Assembly (NCBI RefSeq): GCF_009905605.1
Contig: NZ_JAAAKZ010000015.1
Location: forward strand, 1-64,000
Length of the DNA stretch: 64,000 nt
Reading direction: 5' to 3'
Source of the DNA: Runella sp. CRIBMP
GTDB lineage: Bacteria; Bacteroidota; Bacteroidia; Cytophagales; Spirosomataceae
The notes under the pieces are model-generated. The model saw only the letters and a list, made by a program, of their open reading frames with translations, did not search any database and was not told where the DNA came from. Below, piece after piece: positions 18,819-26,915 of this stretch. Position 1 is the stretch's first letter. Each line of letters begins with the position of its first letter. The position numbers and the translations under genes were made by a program.

Positions 18819-19802
18819 TTAGCTACGGTACATAACCGCCTTCACGGCATCGATGGTACGCTTAACGCTTGGCAAGGTTGCTTCTACCAGCGTAGGTGCG
18901 TATGGCAATGATACGTCCATGTTGTTGACCCGAATCACGGGGGCATCCAAATAATCGAATGCTTTGCGTTGAATCATGTAGGTTAATTCAGTAGCAATAG
19001 ATGACAACGGCCAAGCTTCTTCAACCACCACGCACCGATTTGTCTTTTTTACCGAATTAATAACCGTATCATAATCAATCGGGCGCACCGTGCGAAGGTC
19101 AACGAGTTCGGCGTTGATGCCCATTTTTGCCAATTCTTCAATGGCAGGGTTTACCACGCGCGGAATCATCTTCCCAAACGATACAATGGTCACGTCCGTA
19201 CCTTCTTTTTTCACTTCCGCTTTGCCCAACGGGATTATGTACTCTTCTTCGGGCACTTCTCCCTTATCTCCGTACATCAACTCTGACTCCATAAAAATAA
19301 CGGGGTCATTGTCGCGGATAGACGCTTTCAGCAGCCCTTTTGCATCGTAAGGATTGGCCGGAACAACCACTTTCAATCCAGGCGTATTGGCGTACCAGTT
19401 TTCAAAATTTTGAGAGTGTTGCGCTCCCAACTGACCCGCGTTGCCGGTAGGACCGCGAAACACAATCGGACAGCTGTATTGACCAGCCGACATCGAAAGA
19501 ATTTTAGCGGCGGAGTTAATCACTTGGTCGATGGCAACCAACGAAAAGTTGAACGTCATAAATTCCACGACGGGACGTAAGCCGTTCATTCCAGCTCCCA
19601 CGCCAATCCCAGCAAAACCCAATTCGGCAATTGGCGTATCAATGACCCGCTCAGGTCCGAATTCATCAAGCATTCCTTGACTTACTTTGTAGGCTCCGTT
19701 ATATTCGGCGACTTCTTCACCCATCAAAAACACGCTCGGGTCGCGGCGCATTTCTTCAGAAAGGGCCTCACGCAAGGCTTCACGGAAAAGTATTTGTCTC
19801 AT
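18819..19802 (-). CDS. pdhB: Pyruvate dehydrogenase E1 component, beta subunit
   Basis: 327 residues starting at MRQILFREAL. The open frame extends 43 codons further, but that part is low-complexity and unlike the family. Hallmarks of the transketolase-type beta subunit are present: VFLMGEEVAEYNGAYKVSQGM, DTPIAELGFAGIGVGAGMNGLRPVVEF, QYSCPIVFRGPTGN, and a C-terminal domain with DLRTVRPIDYDTV and VEEAWPLSSI. With the alpha subunit (not in this window) it decarboxylates pyruvate using thiamine diphosphate and acetylates the E2 lipoyl group. It is followed by its own terminator. The P450 gene is 146 bp upstream. Confidence 0.94.
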   Translation of the reverse strand: MRQILFREALREALSEEMRRDPSVFLMGEEVAEYNGAYKVSQGMLDEFGPERVIDTPIAELGFAGIGVGAGMNGLRPVVEFMTFNFSLVAIDQVINSAAKILSMSAGQYSCPIVFRGPTGNAGQLGAQHSQNFENWYANTPGLKVVVPANPYDAKGLLKASIRDNDPVIFMESELMYGDKGEVPEEEYIIPLGKAEVKKEGTDVTIVSFGKMIPRVVNPAIEELAKMGINAELVDLRTVRPIDYDTVINSVKKTNRCVVVEEAWPLSSIATELTYMIQRKAFDYLDAPVIRVNNMDVSLPYAPTLVEATLPSVKRTIDAVKAVMYRS

Positions 19803-19948
19803 TGTATATGATGTAAAATTCAAATTTGGGTTGAAAACGGCCGTAAAAATAGGAATTTTTTGTAAAATCGACTCATAAACCTTTCCTCCTCTGCGCGAAA
19901 TTCGTTTGCGCACGCTGGCAGGCTCCGCCAAGCTTCATTATTCGCCAA

Positions 19949-21379
19949 TTATTTCAAGGTTTTCTTACTAACTTTCAAGTCATTAAGTACCTTTATATGC
20001 ATTTTTAAGGCTTTTTTAGGTCGTAAGGTAACCAATGGGTCGGGCACGGCATCCTTTCTCTCAACGAGCGAAAAATCAAACTTGCGCACCAACAAGGCTA
20101 ACACAATCTGCATTTCCATCAAGGCAAAATTATTGCCAATGCACATTCTGGGGCCGCCTCCAAAGGGAATGTAGGCATAGGTGGGGCGATTCTTGGTGTT
20201 TTCGGGCAAAAAATGGTCGGGGTAAAATTCGTGGGGCTTTTGCCAATGCAACGGGTCGCGGTGAAGCAAATAAATCGGCAGCAGCAGGTAGGTATTGGGT
20301 GCAATGGGATGACCGCTCAATTGATCTGCCCCCAACGCCCTTCGCCCCATTACCCACGCGGGCGGATACAGGCGCATCACTTCTTGCACCACTTGAAGGG
20401 TATATTTCAGTTCGCGCACAGTTTCAAACGTCGGCATTCTTTCTTCGCCCAATACCGTTTTTACTTCTTCCCGAAGTTTATAGAGAACATCCTCGTTTTT
20501 TGTCAGTAAATAAAATGCCCAAGACAGGGCATTGGCGGTGGTTTCGTGGCCTGCCATAAAAATCGTCGTTACTTCATCCCTCAACTGCCGGTCGGTCATG
20601 GTCTCCCCCGTTTCCTCGTCTTGCGTATGAATCAACATATCCAGCAAATCGTCGTACCGAACCTCGGGGTTGTGTTTTAGTTCTTCGCGGCGGCCTTCGA
20701 TAATACTGTAAATAACCGATTCTACTTTTTTTACAGCCTGCTTAAAGCGCAAGTTTCGCGGTGTGGGGAAATACAGAGGAAGGCGAATAAAACTCTTGAG
20801 GGTGTTGTCGGCAAAGTGCATAATCTCGTTGAGCGATTCCGAAATACCGCCCAAGCGGTGTTTCACGTCGGTACTAAACAGCGCTTGGGTCACAATTTTC
20901 AGGGTCAGGTTGAGCATTTCTTCCGACATATTCAGGGGTTCGGTCTTCTCGTGTCGTTCCCAACGCTGCACCAAGCTCGTCACTTCATCGTTCATCATTG
21001 CCACCATCAACGCCAGACGCTGTTTGTAGAAAGCAGGCTGAGTCAGTTTACGTTGGCGTCGCCAAAAATCTCCTTCGCTGGTCAACAAACCATTGCCCAA
21101 AAATATGGCCAATACTTTATACGCTTCGCTTTTATGGTAATTGCGGTTGTTTTCTTGCAATACATGCTTGGTATCTTCTGGGTTCAGCACTAAGACAAAA
21201 TCACGGTTCACTAAATTTAGTCTCACTAAACCTGCCCCTCTAAAATCTTTTTGCATTTTTTCAAGAAAGCCTAAAGGGTTGCGCACAAATGCCGATGTAT
21301 TTCCCAAAAAGGGACTTTTTTTAGCTTCGGGGATAGTACTTAGTGCCGATTTAGAGTAATTCATCATAATAGTACGCAT
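19949..21379 (-). CDS. Cytochrome P450
   Basis: 476 residues with the complete P450 signature set. The I-helix oxygen-activation motif is AGHETTAN, the K-helix is EVMRLYPP, a PERF-like region is HFLPEN, and the heme loop FGGGPRMCIGN has Cys413 as the axial thiolate. There is no membrane anchor, so it is a soluble class enzyme, and HRDPLHWQKPHEFYPDHF is typical of CYP102/CYP4-like bacterial P450s. The substrate is unknown. A candidate -7 box ends only about 11 bp before the first ATG, so translation may start at the fifth or sixth residue (MMNYSK). No ferredoxin or reductase gene is adjacent. Confidence 0.93.
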   Translation of the reverse strand: MRTIMMNYSKSALSTIPEAKKSPFLGNTSAFVRNPLGFLEKMQKDFRGAGLVRLNLVNRDFVLVLNPEDTKHVLQENNRNYHKSEAYKVLAIFLGNGLLTSEGDFWRRQRKLTQPAFYKQRLALMVAMMNDEVTSLVQRWERHEKTEPLNMSEEMLNLTLKIVTQALFSTDVKHRLGGISESLNEIMHFADNTLKSFIRLPLYFPTPRNLRFKQAVKKVESVIYSIIEGRREELKHNPEVRYDDLLDMLIHTQDEETGETMTDRQLRDEVTTIFMAGHETTANALSWAFYLLTKNEDVLYKLREEVKTVLGEERMPTFETVRELKYTLQVVQEVMRLYPPAWVMGRRALGADQLSGHPIAPNTYLLLPIYLLHRDPLHWQKPHEFYPDHFLPENTKNRPTYAYIPFGGGPRMCIGNNFALMEMQIVLALLVRKFDFSLVERKDAVPDPLVTLRPKKALKMHIKVLNDLKVSKKTLK

Positions 21380-21389
21380 GATTGTAGCG

Positions 21390-21397
21390 CAAAGTAT
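21390..21397 (-). promoter_or_regulatory. Putative -7 box for cytochrome P450
   Basis: On the minus strand ATACTTTG (TACTTTGC core) resembles the TAnnTTTG consensus. No clear -33 TTTG is present. Its closeness to the first ATG suggests a near-leaderless mRNA or use of a later ATG. Confidence 0.35.
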
Positions 21398-21433
21398 ATT
21401 TATATATCCTTCTGATATATCATTTCCCTTGCC

Positions 21434-21441
21434 TATCTTTG
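21434..21441 (+). promoter_or_regulatory. Putative -7 box for the OmpA-family gene
   Basis: TATCTTTG is an exact TAnnTTTG match, in the divergent spacer about 146 bp before the OmpA-family start. A long A/T-rich leader would follow. The -33 element is weak. Confidence 0.45.
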
Positions 21442-21586
21442 TGACGTTTTTTTGAACTTTTCCTAAAAAGTGTTATTTTATGTCAAGTAAAAAAAACAAA
21501 AAAAGTGTTTATGTATTTAATTAAAGACAACACCGTTGTTAATTTCTAACCTTAAATTTAACCATTCACCTCAAACCTCATAATCA

Positions 21587-22480
21587 ATGAGAAAGATTAT
21601 TTTATTTTCCCTGTCGGTATTATTATTTGCATCTTGTAACAAAAAACAATTAGCTCAACTGACCAAAGATAAAGCTGAACTTCAGGCTCTTCTTGACAAG
21701 AATAAGGCTGATTGTGACGCACTTAGTGCAAAACTTAAAAATGACATCAGCGATTTGAGCAATCAAATCAAGATGAAAGATGGTGACATCACCAACGAGC
21801 GGGCCAAATTGAAAGCGATGGAAGATGAGTTGGCTTACTTGAAGCGTACAAACACCAACTTATTGGATCGCCTTTCTGACCTCTCTATCGTCAGCAAAGA
21901 TGGCGCCGAAAGCATCAAAAAATCATTGGATGCCCTCAACCGTCAGAGCTCTTACATCCAAGATTTGAACTCAAATCTGCGCCGTAAGGACTCTCTTAAC
22001 TTGGCCCTTGTGATGAACCTCAAGCGTTCATTGGACAATGTGAGCGACGAAGACGTAAACATCGAAGTGAAAAAAGGAGTGGTTTATATCTCTCTTTCCG
22101 ACAAAATGTTGTTCAAATACGGCAGCTACGATATCACCACCCAAGCTGAAAACGTGTTGAGCAAAATTGCTAAAGTCGTAAACGACCGCAAAGATTTTGA
22201 CATCTTGGTAGAAGGCCACACCGATAGCGTACCGTACAGCAGCGCTTCTGTATTGGAAGACAACTGGGATTTGAGCGCAAAACGCGCTACCTCGGTAGTA
22301 CGCGCCCTCCAGAAAAAATACGGTGTAGCTCCTGAGCGCATGACCGCTGGCGGCCGTGGCGAGTTTGTGCCTAAAGTAGCAAACGACAGCAGCCAAAACC
22401 GCAGCCGTAACCGTCGTACCGAAATCGTTATTTTGCCAAAATTGGATCAATTCTTCCAATTGTTTGAGTCAGGCAAATAA
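21587..22480 (+). CDS. OmpA-family lipoprotein
   Basis: 297 residues. The lipoprotein signal ends LLFASC with Cys17. A long heptad-rich coiled coil follows (~20-130, KDKAELQALLDKNKADCDAL and onward). The C-terminal OmpA/MotB domain (~160-285) carries the peptidoglycan-binding motif LVEGHTDSVPYSS, NWDLSAKRATSVVRAL, and the diaminopimelate-binding Asp/Arg of NRSRNRRTEIVI. It is expected to anchor the outer membrane to peptidoglycan, as Pal does. It is monocistronic with an intrinsic terminator 24 bp downstream, and that terminator is duplicated 1.6 kb away. Confidence 0.92.
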   Translation: MRKIILFSLSVLLFASCNKKQLAQLTKDKAELQALLDKNKADCDALSAKLKNDISDLSNQIKMKDGDITNERAKLKAMEDELAYLKRTNTNLLDRLSDLSIVSKDGAESIKKSLDALNRQSSYIQDLNSNLRRKDSLNLALVMNLKRSLDNVSDEDVNIEVKKGVVYISLSDKMLFKYGSYDITTQAENVLSKIAKVVNDRKDFDILVEGHTDSVPYSSASVLEDNWDLSAKRATSVVRALQKKYGVAPERMTAGGRGEFVPKVANDSSQNRSRNRRTEIVILPKLDQFFQLFESGK

Positions 22481-22504
22481 GCATTCGTTAAGAATAAATT
22501 TCAG

Positions 22505-22543
22505 AAAAGGAGCGGTGTCTTTCGGGGCATCGCTCCTTTTTTT
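22505..22543 (+). terminator. Intrinsic terminator of the OmpA-family gene
   Basis: AAAAGGAGCG pairs with CGCTCCTTTT, with weak inner pairing of GTGTC and GGGCAT, and is followed by T7. It forms the left part of the duplicated 51-bp sequence. Confidence 0.88.
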
Positions 22544-22560
22544 GGTAGAAATACATAACT
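22510..22560 (+). repeat. Left copy of 51-bp direct repeat (terminator duplication)
   Basis: This 51-bp sequence, consisting of most of the ompA terminator plus GTAGAAATACATAACT, recurs at 24143-24193 with 49 of 51 bases identical (differences G/A at two positions). The copies bound an AT-rich segment with remnants of several genes. This is the pattern of an att-site duplication or of recombination between repeats. Confidence 0.88.
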
Positions 22561-22609
22561 CAAGTGTTAGATAGAGTAAAGATAAAATTGATATGGATAG
22601 CTTTTATAG

Positions 22610-22750
22610 TCTATTTTAGAAGGTTTGGCAAAACTGGAAACGACGTCAATATATACGCAAGTATCTGATTACAAAGCAATTGTATCACTAAAAGAGGTTG
22701 GCGGTGAAAACACCACCAAGGGCGGAAATATACAACTATTTGATTTTTAG
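22610..22750 (+). pseudogene. C-terminal remnant resembling a tyrosine recombinase
   Basis: A 46-codon open stretch lacks any start codon (TAG precedes it) and ends in TAG. It contains GLAKLETTSIYTQVSDYKAI. That resembles the end of XerC/D-type integrases, where LGHxxLxTTxIYTHVS carries the catalytic Tyr. The GH of the motif is missing and the N-terminal domains are absent, so this would be a decayed fragment. The remainder (VGGENTTKGGNIQLFDF) is not recognised. The integrase reading is a hypothesis from motif similarity. It sits just inside the left direct repeat, where an integrase gene of an integrated element would be expected. Confidence 0.4.
22698..22725 (+). repeat. Copy 1 of 28-bp palindromic repeat
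   Basis: TTGGCGGTG and CACCACCAA form a 9-bp dyad (one mismatch) around AAAA, followed by GGGCGG. It matches 23 of 28 positions of a second copy 75 bp downstream. It is probably a REP-like dispersed repeat. Confidence 0.5.
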
Positions 22751-22772
22751 TGATTTATAAAAAATATAGTGA

Positions 22773-22800
22773 TTGGCGGCGAGAACATCACCAAAAGCGG
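22773..22800 (+). repeat. Copy 2 of 28-bp palindromic repeat
   Basis: This is a diverged second copy (23/28) of the repeat at 22698. It overlaps the last codons and stop of the membrane-protein gene on the opposite strand, so that protein's C-terminal YRFW is encoded by the repeat. Confidence 0.5.
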
Positions 22801-23297
22801 TAAACACTCTCTTTATTCTTTGTCGTAGTTGCAATATACGACCAACGGGGGGGAAACTGGGACTTTATTTCATTTAATCGTTCTGTCATTTGCTTGGCAT
22901 AAAATTGTGGGTCGCTCTTGAAAAATAATTTTAAATCTTCTGTGGGCGTAATTTTAAATTGGTATTTCTCGCCGTTCTTCATGTCAAGAGTATAGCCATT
23001 GTTAAATACACTTGTCATTTCAATTTTTCCGAATTGGCTAACTTCTACTTTTTTAGTACTATAAAGATTTTGCATAATTATAAAGCCATTCTCATACCAA
23101 ATATTCCACATTTTGGCACTTGCATAATTTATTATCGTGGTAATAAATAGTATTAAAAGAATAACATAAAATCCATTTAGGGTAAACGAAGAAAAAACTA
23201 TACCTGTAGATGCTAATAACAACAATAGTGTGAAAGCCCACGTCATAACTTGTGAAGCTTTTATGTCGAATTTGCTAATTTCAATTCTATAAGTCAT
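22788..23297 (-). CDS. Hypothetical two-TM membrane protein
   Basis: 169 residues from MTYRIEISKFD. The frame is open 15 codons further upstream but there it overlaps another remnant. Two adjacent membrane segments at ~18-60 (TWAFTLLLLLASTGIVF, GFYVILLILFITTIINYA) are followed by a soluble ~110-residue C-terminal part with NGYTLDMKNGEKYQFKITP. It resembles small YcxB/PH-like membrane proteins only in outline, and I do not recognise the family. The sequence is AT-rich and lies inside the repeat-bounded island. The last codons derive from the 28-bp repeat, so the native C-terminus may be lost. Confidence 0.6.
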   Translation of the reverse strand: MTYRIEISKFDIKASQVMTWAFTLLLLLASTGIVFSSFTLNGFYVILLILFITTIINYASAKMWNIWYENGFIIMQNLYSTKKVEVSQFGKIEMTSVFNNGYTLDMKNGEKYQFKITPTEDLKLFFKSDPQFYAKQMTERLNEIKSQFPPRWSYIATTTKNKESVYRFW

Positions 23298-23451
23298 CTT
23301 TCTTAGGTGTACATGTTGCTCTAACTCCAATACTTGCACCAAATGAAAAAGTGAATGGCATACCTATTTTGATACCGAATCTTGTTATTTTTCCACCGTT
23401 GTGTGCAGTGTTCTTTGAATACAGGTTTAGCGTAGATTTATTTGGGAAGCA
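23287..23451 (-). pseudogene. Start-less coding remnant (glycine-rich beta-strand C-terminus)
   Basis: 54 open codons lack a plausible start (TGA precedes; the only Met is at residue 31). They read as a protein end: STLNLYSKNTAHNGGK, then alternating-strand FGIKIGMPFTFSFGASIGVR, then TCTPKKDDL. The style matches the C-terminus of a larger secreted or polymorphic protein. It overlaps the end of the lipoprotein gene by 14 bp and the start of the membrane-protein gene by 11 bp, so it appears to be the truncated former upstream partner of the latter. The identity is unknown. Confidence 0.45.
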
Positions 23452-23860
23452 TCATAAAGTCGTACTGGGTTTTTGAACCGATTTCTACGGGACAGCAATA
23501 ATTTACTCGATTACTATCTTTGTAAGAAAAATAGCCCCTGTATTTTAAAGTGTACTTTAATTTATCAAAATACCTATTTAGTACAGTTATTTTATGATAA
23601 CCATTAGGAACATCAATCGTAGTAGAGTAATAGCCTTGTTTGTCAGTATAAATTATCTTCAGTTCATCAGCACTAGAAGCAACTACTCCTTTTTCCCCAG
23701 TAATCATAACTTGCACACTGTCCACGGGCAATTTGGTATCATTATCGGTAACCGTACCAAAGACGGTAGTTTGTCGGCTTTTAAAGGGGCTGGAAAAGCA
23801 GCCTTCCGTCAGCAGCATTACTACTCCTCCATAAAGCAAGGGTTTCAGTAACTTTCTCAT
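23438..23860 (-). CDS. Hypothetical lipoprotein with carboxypeptidase-regulatory-like fold
   Basis: 140 residues. The signal sequence ends LLTEGC (Cys21), a relaxed lipobox. The rest looks like one transthyretin-like beta-sandwich: TTVFGTVTDNDTKLPVDSVQVMITG, YTDKQGYYSTTIDVPNGYHKITV. Such domains are common in Bacteroidota surface proteins, and no specific function can be assigned. It is on the minus strand within the AT-rich island, with a full-length signal peptide and stop, so it may be intact. Confidence 0.65.
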   Translation of the reverse strand: MRKLLKPLLYGGVVMLLTEGCFSSPFKSRQTTVFGTVTDNDTKLPVDSVQVMITGEKGVVASSADELKIIYTDKQGYYSTTIDVPNGYHKITVLNRYFDKLKYTLKYRGYFSYKDSNRVNYCCPVEIGSKTQYDFMMLPK

Positions 23861-23901
23861 TTTTATGTTATTTCGGGATGGATAAGCGGCGTTGGTATTA
23901 G

Positions 23902-24027
23902 GCTGTTAAAAATACAAATAACGGAGAGCCTAGCGAAAAGAACAATACCGGAATTCTGGTAATTTTCACGGATACCAGCAAAAAACCGCTTACCAAACAT
24001 ATCTCACCAGCCACCCAAAGTCATTAG
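23902..24027 (+). pseudogene. Possible decayed coding remnant
   Basis: 41 open codons with no start read like protein (NGEPSEKNNTGILVIFTDTS, then KKPLTKHISPATQSH and a stop). They lie between the lipoprotein start and the right direct repeat. I recognise no family. This is recorded as probable gene debris of the island. The rest of the 280-bp gap before the right repeat shows nothing else. Confidence 0.3.
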
Positions 24028-24142
24028 CCATTGAGAAGAATACAATAGGCTCATTTGCTGAAAACATAGATCAAAAATCACCATTCTTGCTCTGCCCAGA
24101 GGGGTGAGTTTCAAAAAAACGGCTATAAATGATTTTTTTAGC

Positions 24143-24193
24143 GAGCGGTGTCTTTCGGGACATCGCTCCTTTTTTTAGTAGAAATACATAACT
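24143..24193 (+). repeat. Right copy of 51-bp direct repeat
   Basis: 49 of 51 bases are identical to 22510-22560, including the hairpin with T7. Here it sits upstream of the S41 protease and not behind a gene, so the terminator hairpin has no obvious transcript to end. That marks it as the duplicated copy. Confidence 0.85.
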
Positions 24194-24273
24194 TCATCGT
24201 TGTTTTTCGTTACTTTACAACACAAGATTTAGAGACGACCTGCCATCAACTTTTCTTACGATTCATCCCAACC

Positions 24274-25926
24274 ATGAAACACCTCCGCAAACTCACCTTA
24301 GCCGCCGTTTGTATGATTGGCGTAGGATTCTTTGCCTTTCGCCCCGACGAACGTTTTTTTGAAATCGCTCGTAACCTCGACATTTACGCCACGCTGTTTA
24401 AGGAGTTGAATCGTTATTATGTAGACGAAATCAACCCCAATCGCCTAACCAAGATGAGCATCGAATCCATGCTCAAAAATTTGGACCCTTACACCAACTT
24501 TTACGCCGAAGACGAAATCGAAGATTATCGTACCATGACCACGGGCCAGTACACGGGCATCGGCGCCATCATTACGACCAATAAAGGCAAAAACATCATT
24601 TACTCCATTCTGGAAGGTTCTCCTGCCGAAAAAGCGGGGCTTCACATCGGGGATGAAATCGTAAAAATTGACGGGGTAGATCTCACCACCCGCAAAGATG
24701 CCAACCCCGACAAATTGATGAAAGGTCAGGCCAACTCAACCGTAAAATTGGCCGTACGCCGCGTAGGAAGCCCTTCACTGCTCGAAATGAACGTAACCCG
24801 CGAATTTGTTAAAACGGGCAATGTACCTTATTACGGCATGTTGAACGACGAAGTGGGCTACATTGACTTGAAAGATTTTAACCAAACCGCCGCCCGGGAA
24901 GTCAAAACTGCCTTGGTAGAGTTGAAAGGAAAAGGCATGAAAAAACTGGTGCTCGACGTGCGCGAAAACCCCGGCGGATTGCTTGACCAAGCGGTATTGA
25001 TTTGTAATTTATTTATACCAAAAGATGCAGAAGTAGTTTCGAACCGTGGTAAAGTAACAGAATGGAACAAAACCTACACCGCGCCGATGGCCCCCGTCGA
25101 TACCGAGATTCCGTTGGTGGTGTTGGTCAATGGCCGCAGTGCTTCTGCCTCCGAGATTGTGTCGGGCGTGATTCAGGATTATGACCGTGGGGTGTTGATT
25201 GGACAGCGTACGTACGGTAAAGGATTGGTCCAAACCACCCGCGATTTATCTTACAACACCAAACTAAAAGTAACCGTTGCCAAGTACTACATTCCGAGCG
25301 GCCGTTGCATTCAGGCGATTGATTACAGCCACCGCAACGACGACGGCAGCGTGGGTAAAATTCCTGATTCTCTCAAAGTAGCGTTTAAAACCCGCAACGG
25401 ACGCACCGTATACGACGGCGGTGGCGTAGAACCCGACGTTCCGACGGAGTTGGTCAGCCGCACGTCTATCGTTAATAGCCTCAACAGCAAAGGGTTGTTC
25501 TTTGACTACGCACTCAAGTACCGCGCCGACCATCCGACCGTCAAGCCCGCCAAGGAGTTTGAATTAAGTGATGCCGACTATCAAGGATTTGTGAATTGGC
25601 TGAAGGATAAAGAATACGATTATACTACGCAGGTAGAAAAAGACCTGAGCGAGTTGGAAGCATCGGCCAAGAAAGAAAAATATTTTGATGCGGTTCAGGA
25701 GCAATTCAAAGCCCTCAAAACCAAACTTACGCACAGCAAAGACACCGATTTAGCGATGTTCAAAAAAGACATTAAGCAGGTATTGGAGCGCGAAATTGTT
25801 TCGCACGTATATCTTCAAAAAGGGGAGCGTGAGTTTGTGTTCCGTACCGACCCCGAAGTAAAAGCCGCCTTGGATTTATTCAAAGATATGCCCCGCTACG
25901 ACAAAATTTTGAAAGGCACGAAGTAG
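24274..25926 (+). CDS. S41-family carboxy-terminal processing protease
   Basis: 550 residues from MKHLRK. The frame opens 42 codons earlier inside the 51-bp repeat, which is unlikely to be translated. A signal/anchor segment spans ~5-22. The tail-protease helical domain (YVDEINPNRLTKMSIESMLKNLDPYTNF) is followed by a PDZ domain at ~85-165 (YTGIGAIITTNKG, IGDEIVKIDGVDL). The catalytic domain contains DVRENPGGLLDQAV, the Ser nucleophile in NGRSASASEIVSG and the general-base Lys in GQRTYGKGLVQ. The C-terminal ~150 residues are charged and helical. It is a CtpA/Prc-like periplasmic quality-control protease. Confidence 0.93.
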   Translation: MKHLRKLTLAAVCMIGVGFFAFRPDERFFEIARNLDIYATLFKELNRYYVDEINPNRLTKMSIESMLKNLDPYTNFYAEDEIEDYRTMTTGQYTGIGAIITTNKGKNIIYSILEGSPAEKAGLHIGDEIVKIDGVDLTTRKDANPDKLMKGQANSTVKLAVRRVGSPSLLEMNVTREFVKTGNVPYYGMLNDEVGYIDLKDFNQTAAREVKTALVELKGKGMKKLVLDVRENPGGLLDQAVLICNLFIPKDAEVVSNRGKVTEWNKTYTAPMAPVDTEIPLVVLVNGRSASASEIVSGVIQDYDRGVLIGQRTYGKGLVQTTRDLSYNTKLKVTVAKYYIPSGRCIQAIDYSHRNDDGSVGKIPDSLKVAFKTRNGRTVYDGGGVEPDVPTELVSRTSIVNSLNSKGLFFDYALKYRADHPTVKPAKEFELSDADYQGFVNWLKDKEYDYTTQVEKDLSELEASAKKEKYFDAVQEQFKALKTKLTHSKDTDLAMFKKDIKQVLEREIVSHVYLQKGEREFVFRTDPEVKAALDLFKDMPRYDKILKGTK

Positions 25927-25984
25927 GGGCAGGCCTCGCCGTCTGCCCTCTAGTTGCGGCTCTAGTTGCATCTGCCCTTCCACC

Positions 25985-26025
25985 AAAAAAGGCAGCTATC
26001 GTTTGGAGCGATAGCTGCCTTTTTT
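25985..26025. terminator. Bidirectional intrinsic terminator
   Basis: Perfect 17-bp arms (A6-GGCAGCTATCG and complement) surround a 7-nt loop, with A- and T-runs on both sides. It serves the converging S41 protease and SDR genes. Confidence 0.92.
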
Positions 26026-26045
26026 ATTTCCAAAAAATGCTAAAA

Positions 26046-26819
26046 CTACTCAGGCGTTACGTAGGCCGCCGTAATACCGCCATCCACCAAAAAGTCGGTG
26101 CCTGTGATGTAAGATGATTCGTCCGAGGCGAGGAAAAGCGCGGCATAGGCCATTTCTTTGGCTTCGCCAAAACGACCCATCGGAACGTGCACCAAGCGGC
26201 GTTGTTTCTTTTCTTCGGTATTCAAAAATTTCATCAACAACTCAGTACGAAGCGGGCCAGGGCAAAGCGCATTGACCCGAATACCTTCGCGGGCGTGAAT
26301 CACCGCCAACTCACGGCTCATTGACAACACTGCTCCTTTGCTCGCCGTGTAGGCAATCTGCGGAGTAGCCGCTCCCAACAAAGCCACAAAAGATGCCGTG
26401 TTGATGATACTTCCGCCACCCGCACGTTTGAGGGCAGGAATGGCATATTTACAACCAAAAAAGACCCCTTTCACGTTGATGTTCATCGTCAAATCCCACA
26501 CTGATTCTTCGGTCGTCACGGCATTATCGTCATCGCTGTGCATGATGCCCGCGTTGTTGAACACAATGTTCAATTTGCCAAAGGTTTGCTCAGCAAAGGC
26601 GACCATGTTTTCGCAATCTGAAGCTTTTGAAACATCGCACCGTACATAGGCAGCTTTGCCACCTTGGTCCAAAATCAATTGAGCCGTTTCTTGTCCGGCG
26701 GTATCATTAACATCGGCCACTACCACGGCGGCTCCTTCTTGGGCAAATAAAAGTGCTGTTTCGCGACCGATGCCGCTGCTTCCGCCCGTAACAAGGGCAA
26801 CTTTATTGAGTAAACGCAT
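26046..26819 (-). CDS. SDR-family oxidoreductase
   Basis: 257 residues of classical short-chain dehydrogenase architecture. The Rossmann motif TGGSSGIG is at residues 11-18, Asp in VVVADVND suggests NAD(H) preference, and NNAGI, catalytic Ser in INTASFVA and YTASK complete the active site. PG at CPGPLRTELL and GTDFLVDGG near the end are typical. The substrate is unknown. The gene is monocistronic, with no linked pathway gene to help. Confidence 0.9.
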   Translation of the reverse strand: MRLLNKVALVTGGSSGIGRETALLFAQEGAAVVVADVNDTAGQETAQLILDQGGKAAYVRCDVSKASDCENMVAFAEQTFGKLNIVFNNAGIMHSDDDNAVTTEESVWDLTMNINVKGVFFGCKYAIPALKRAGGGSIINTASFVALLGAATPQIAYTASKGAVLSMSRELAVIHAREGIRVNALCPGPLRTELLMKFLNTEEKKQRRLVHVPMGRFGEAKEMAYAALFLASDESSYITGTDFLVDGGITAAYVTPE

Positions 26820-26915
26820 ACGTAAGTTAAATTAAACAGGGTGTTTTTAAATGAGAACTATTTTTAAAATATCAGCCAGTGATGACAATACATTTTAGTG
26901 TTAATAAGTGATTCG

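Noticed and set aside
19803-19931. 43-codon N-terminal extension of PdhB
   Set aside because: The extension lacks family similarity, and the internal MRQILFREAL start is where E1 beta proteins normally begin.
24148-24273. 42-codon extension of the S41 protease into the 51-bp repeat
   Set aside because: It would start inside a terminator hairpin and precede a proper signal sequence. MKHLRK is the credible start.
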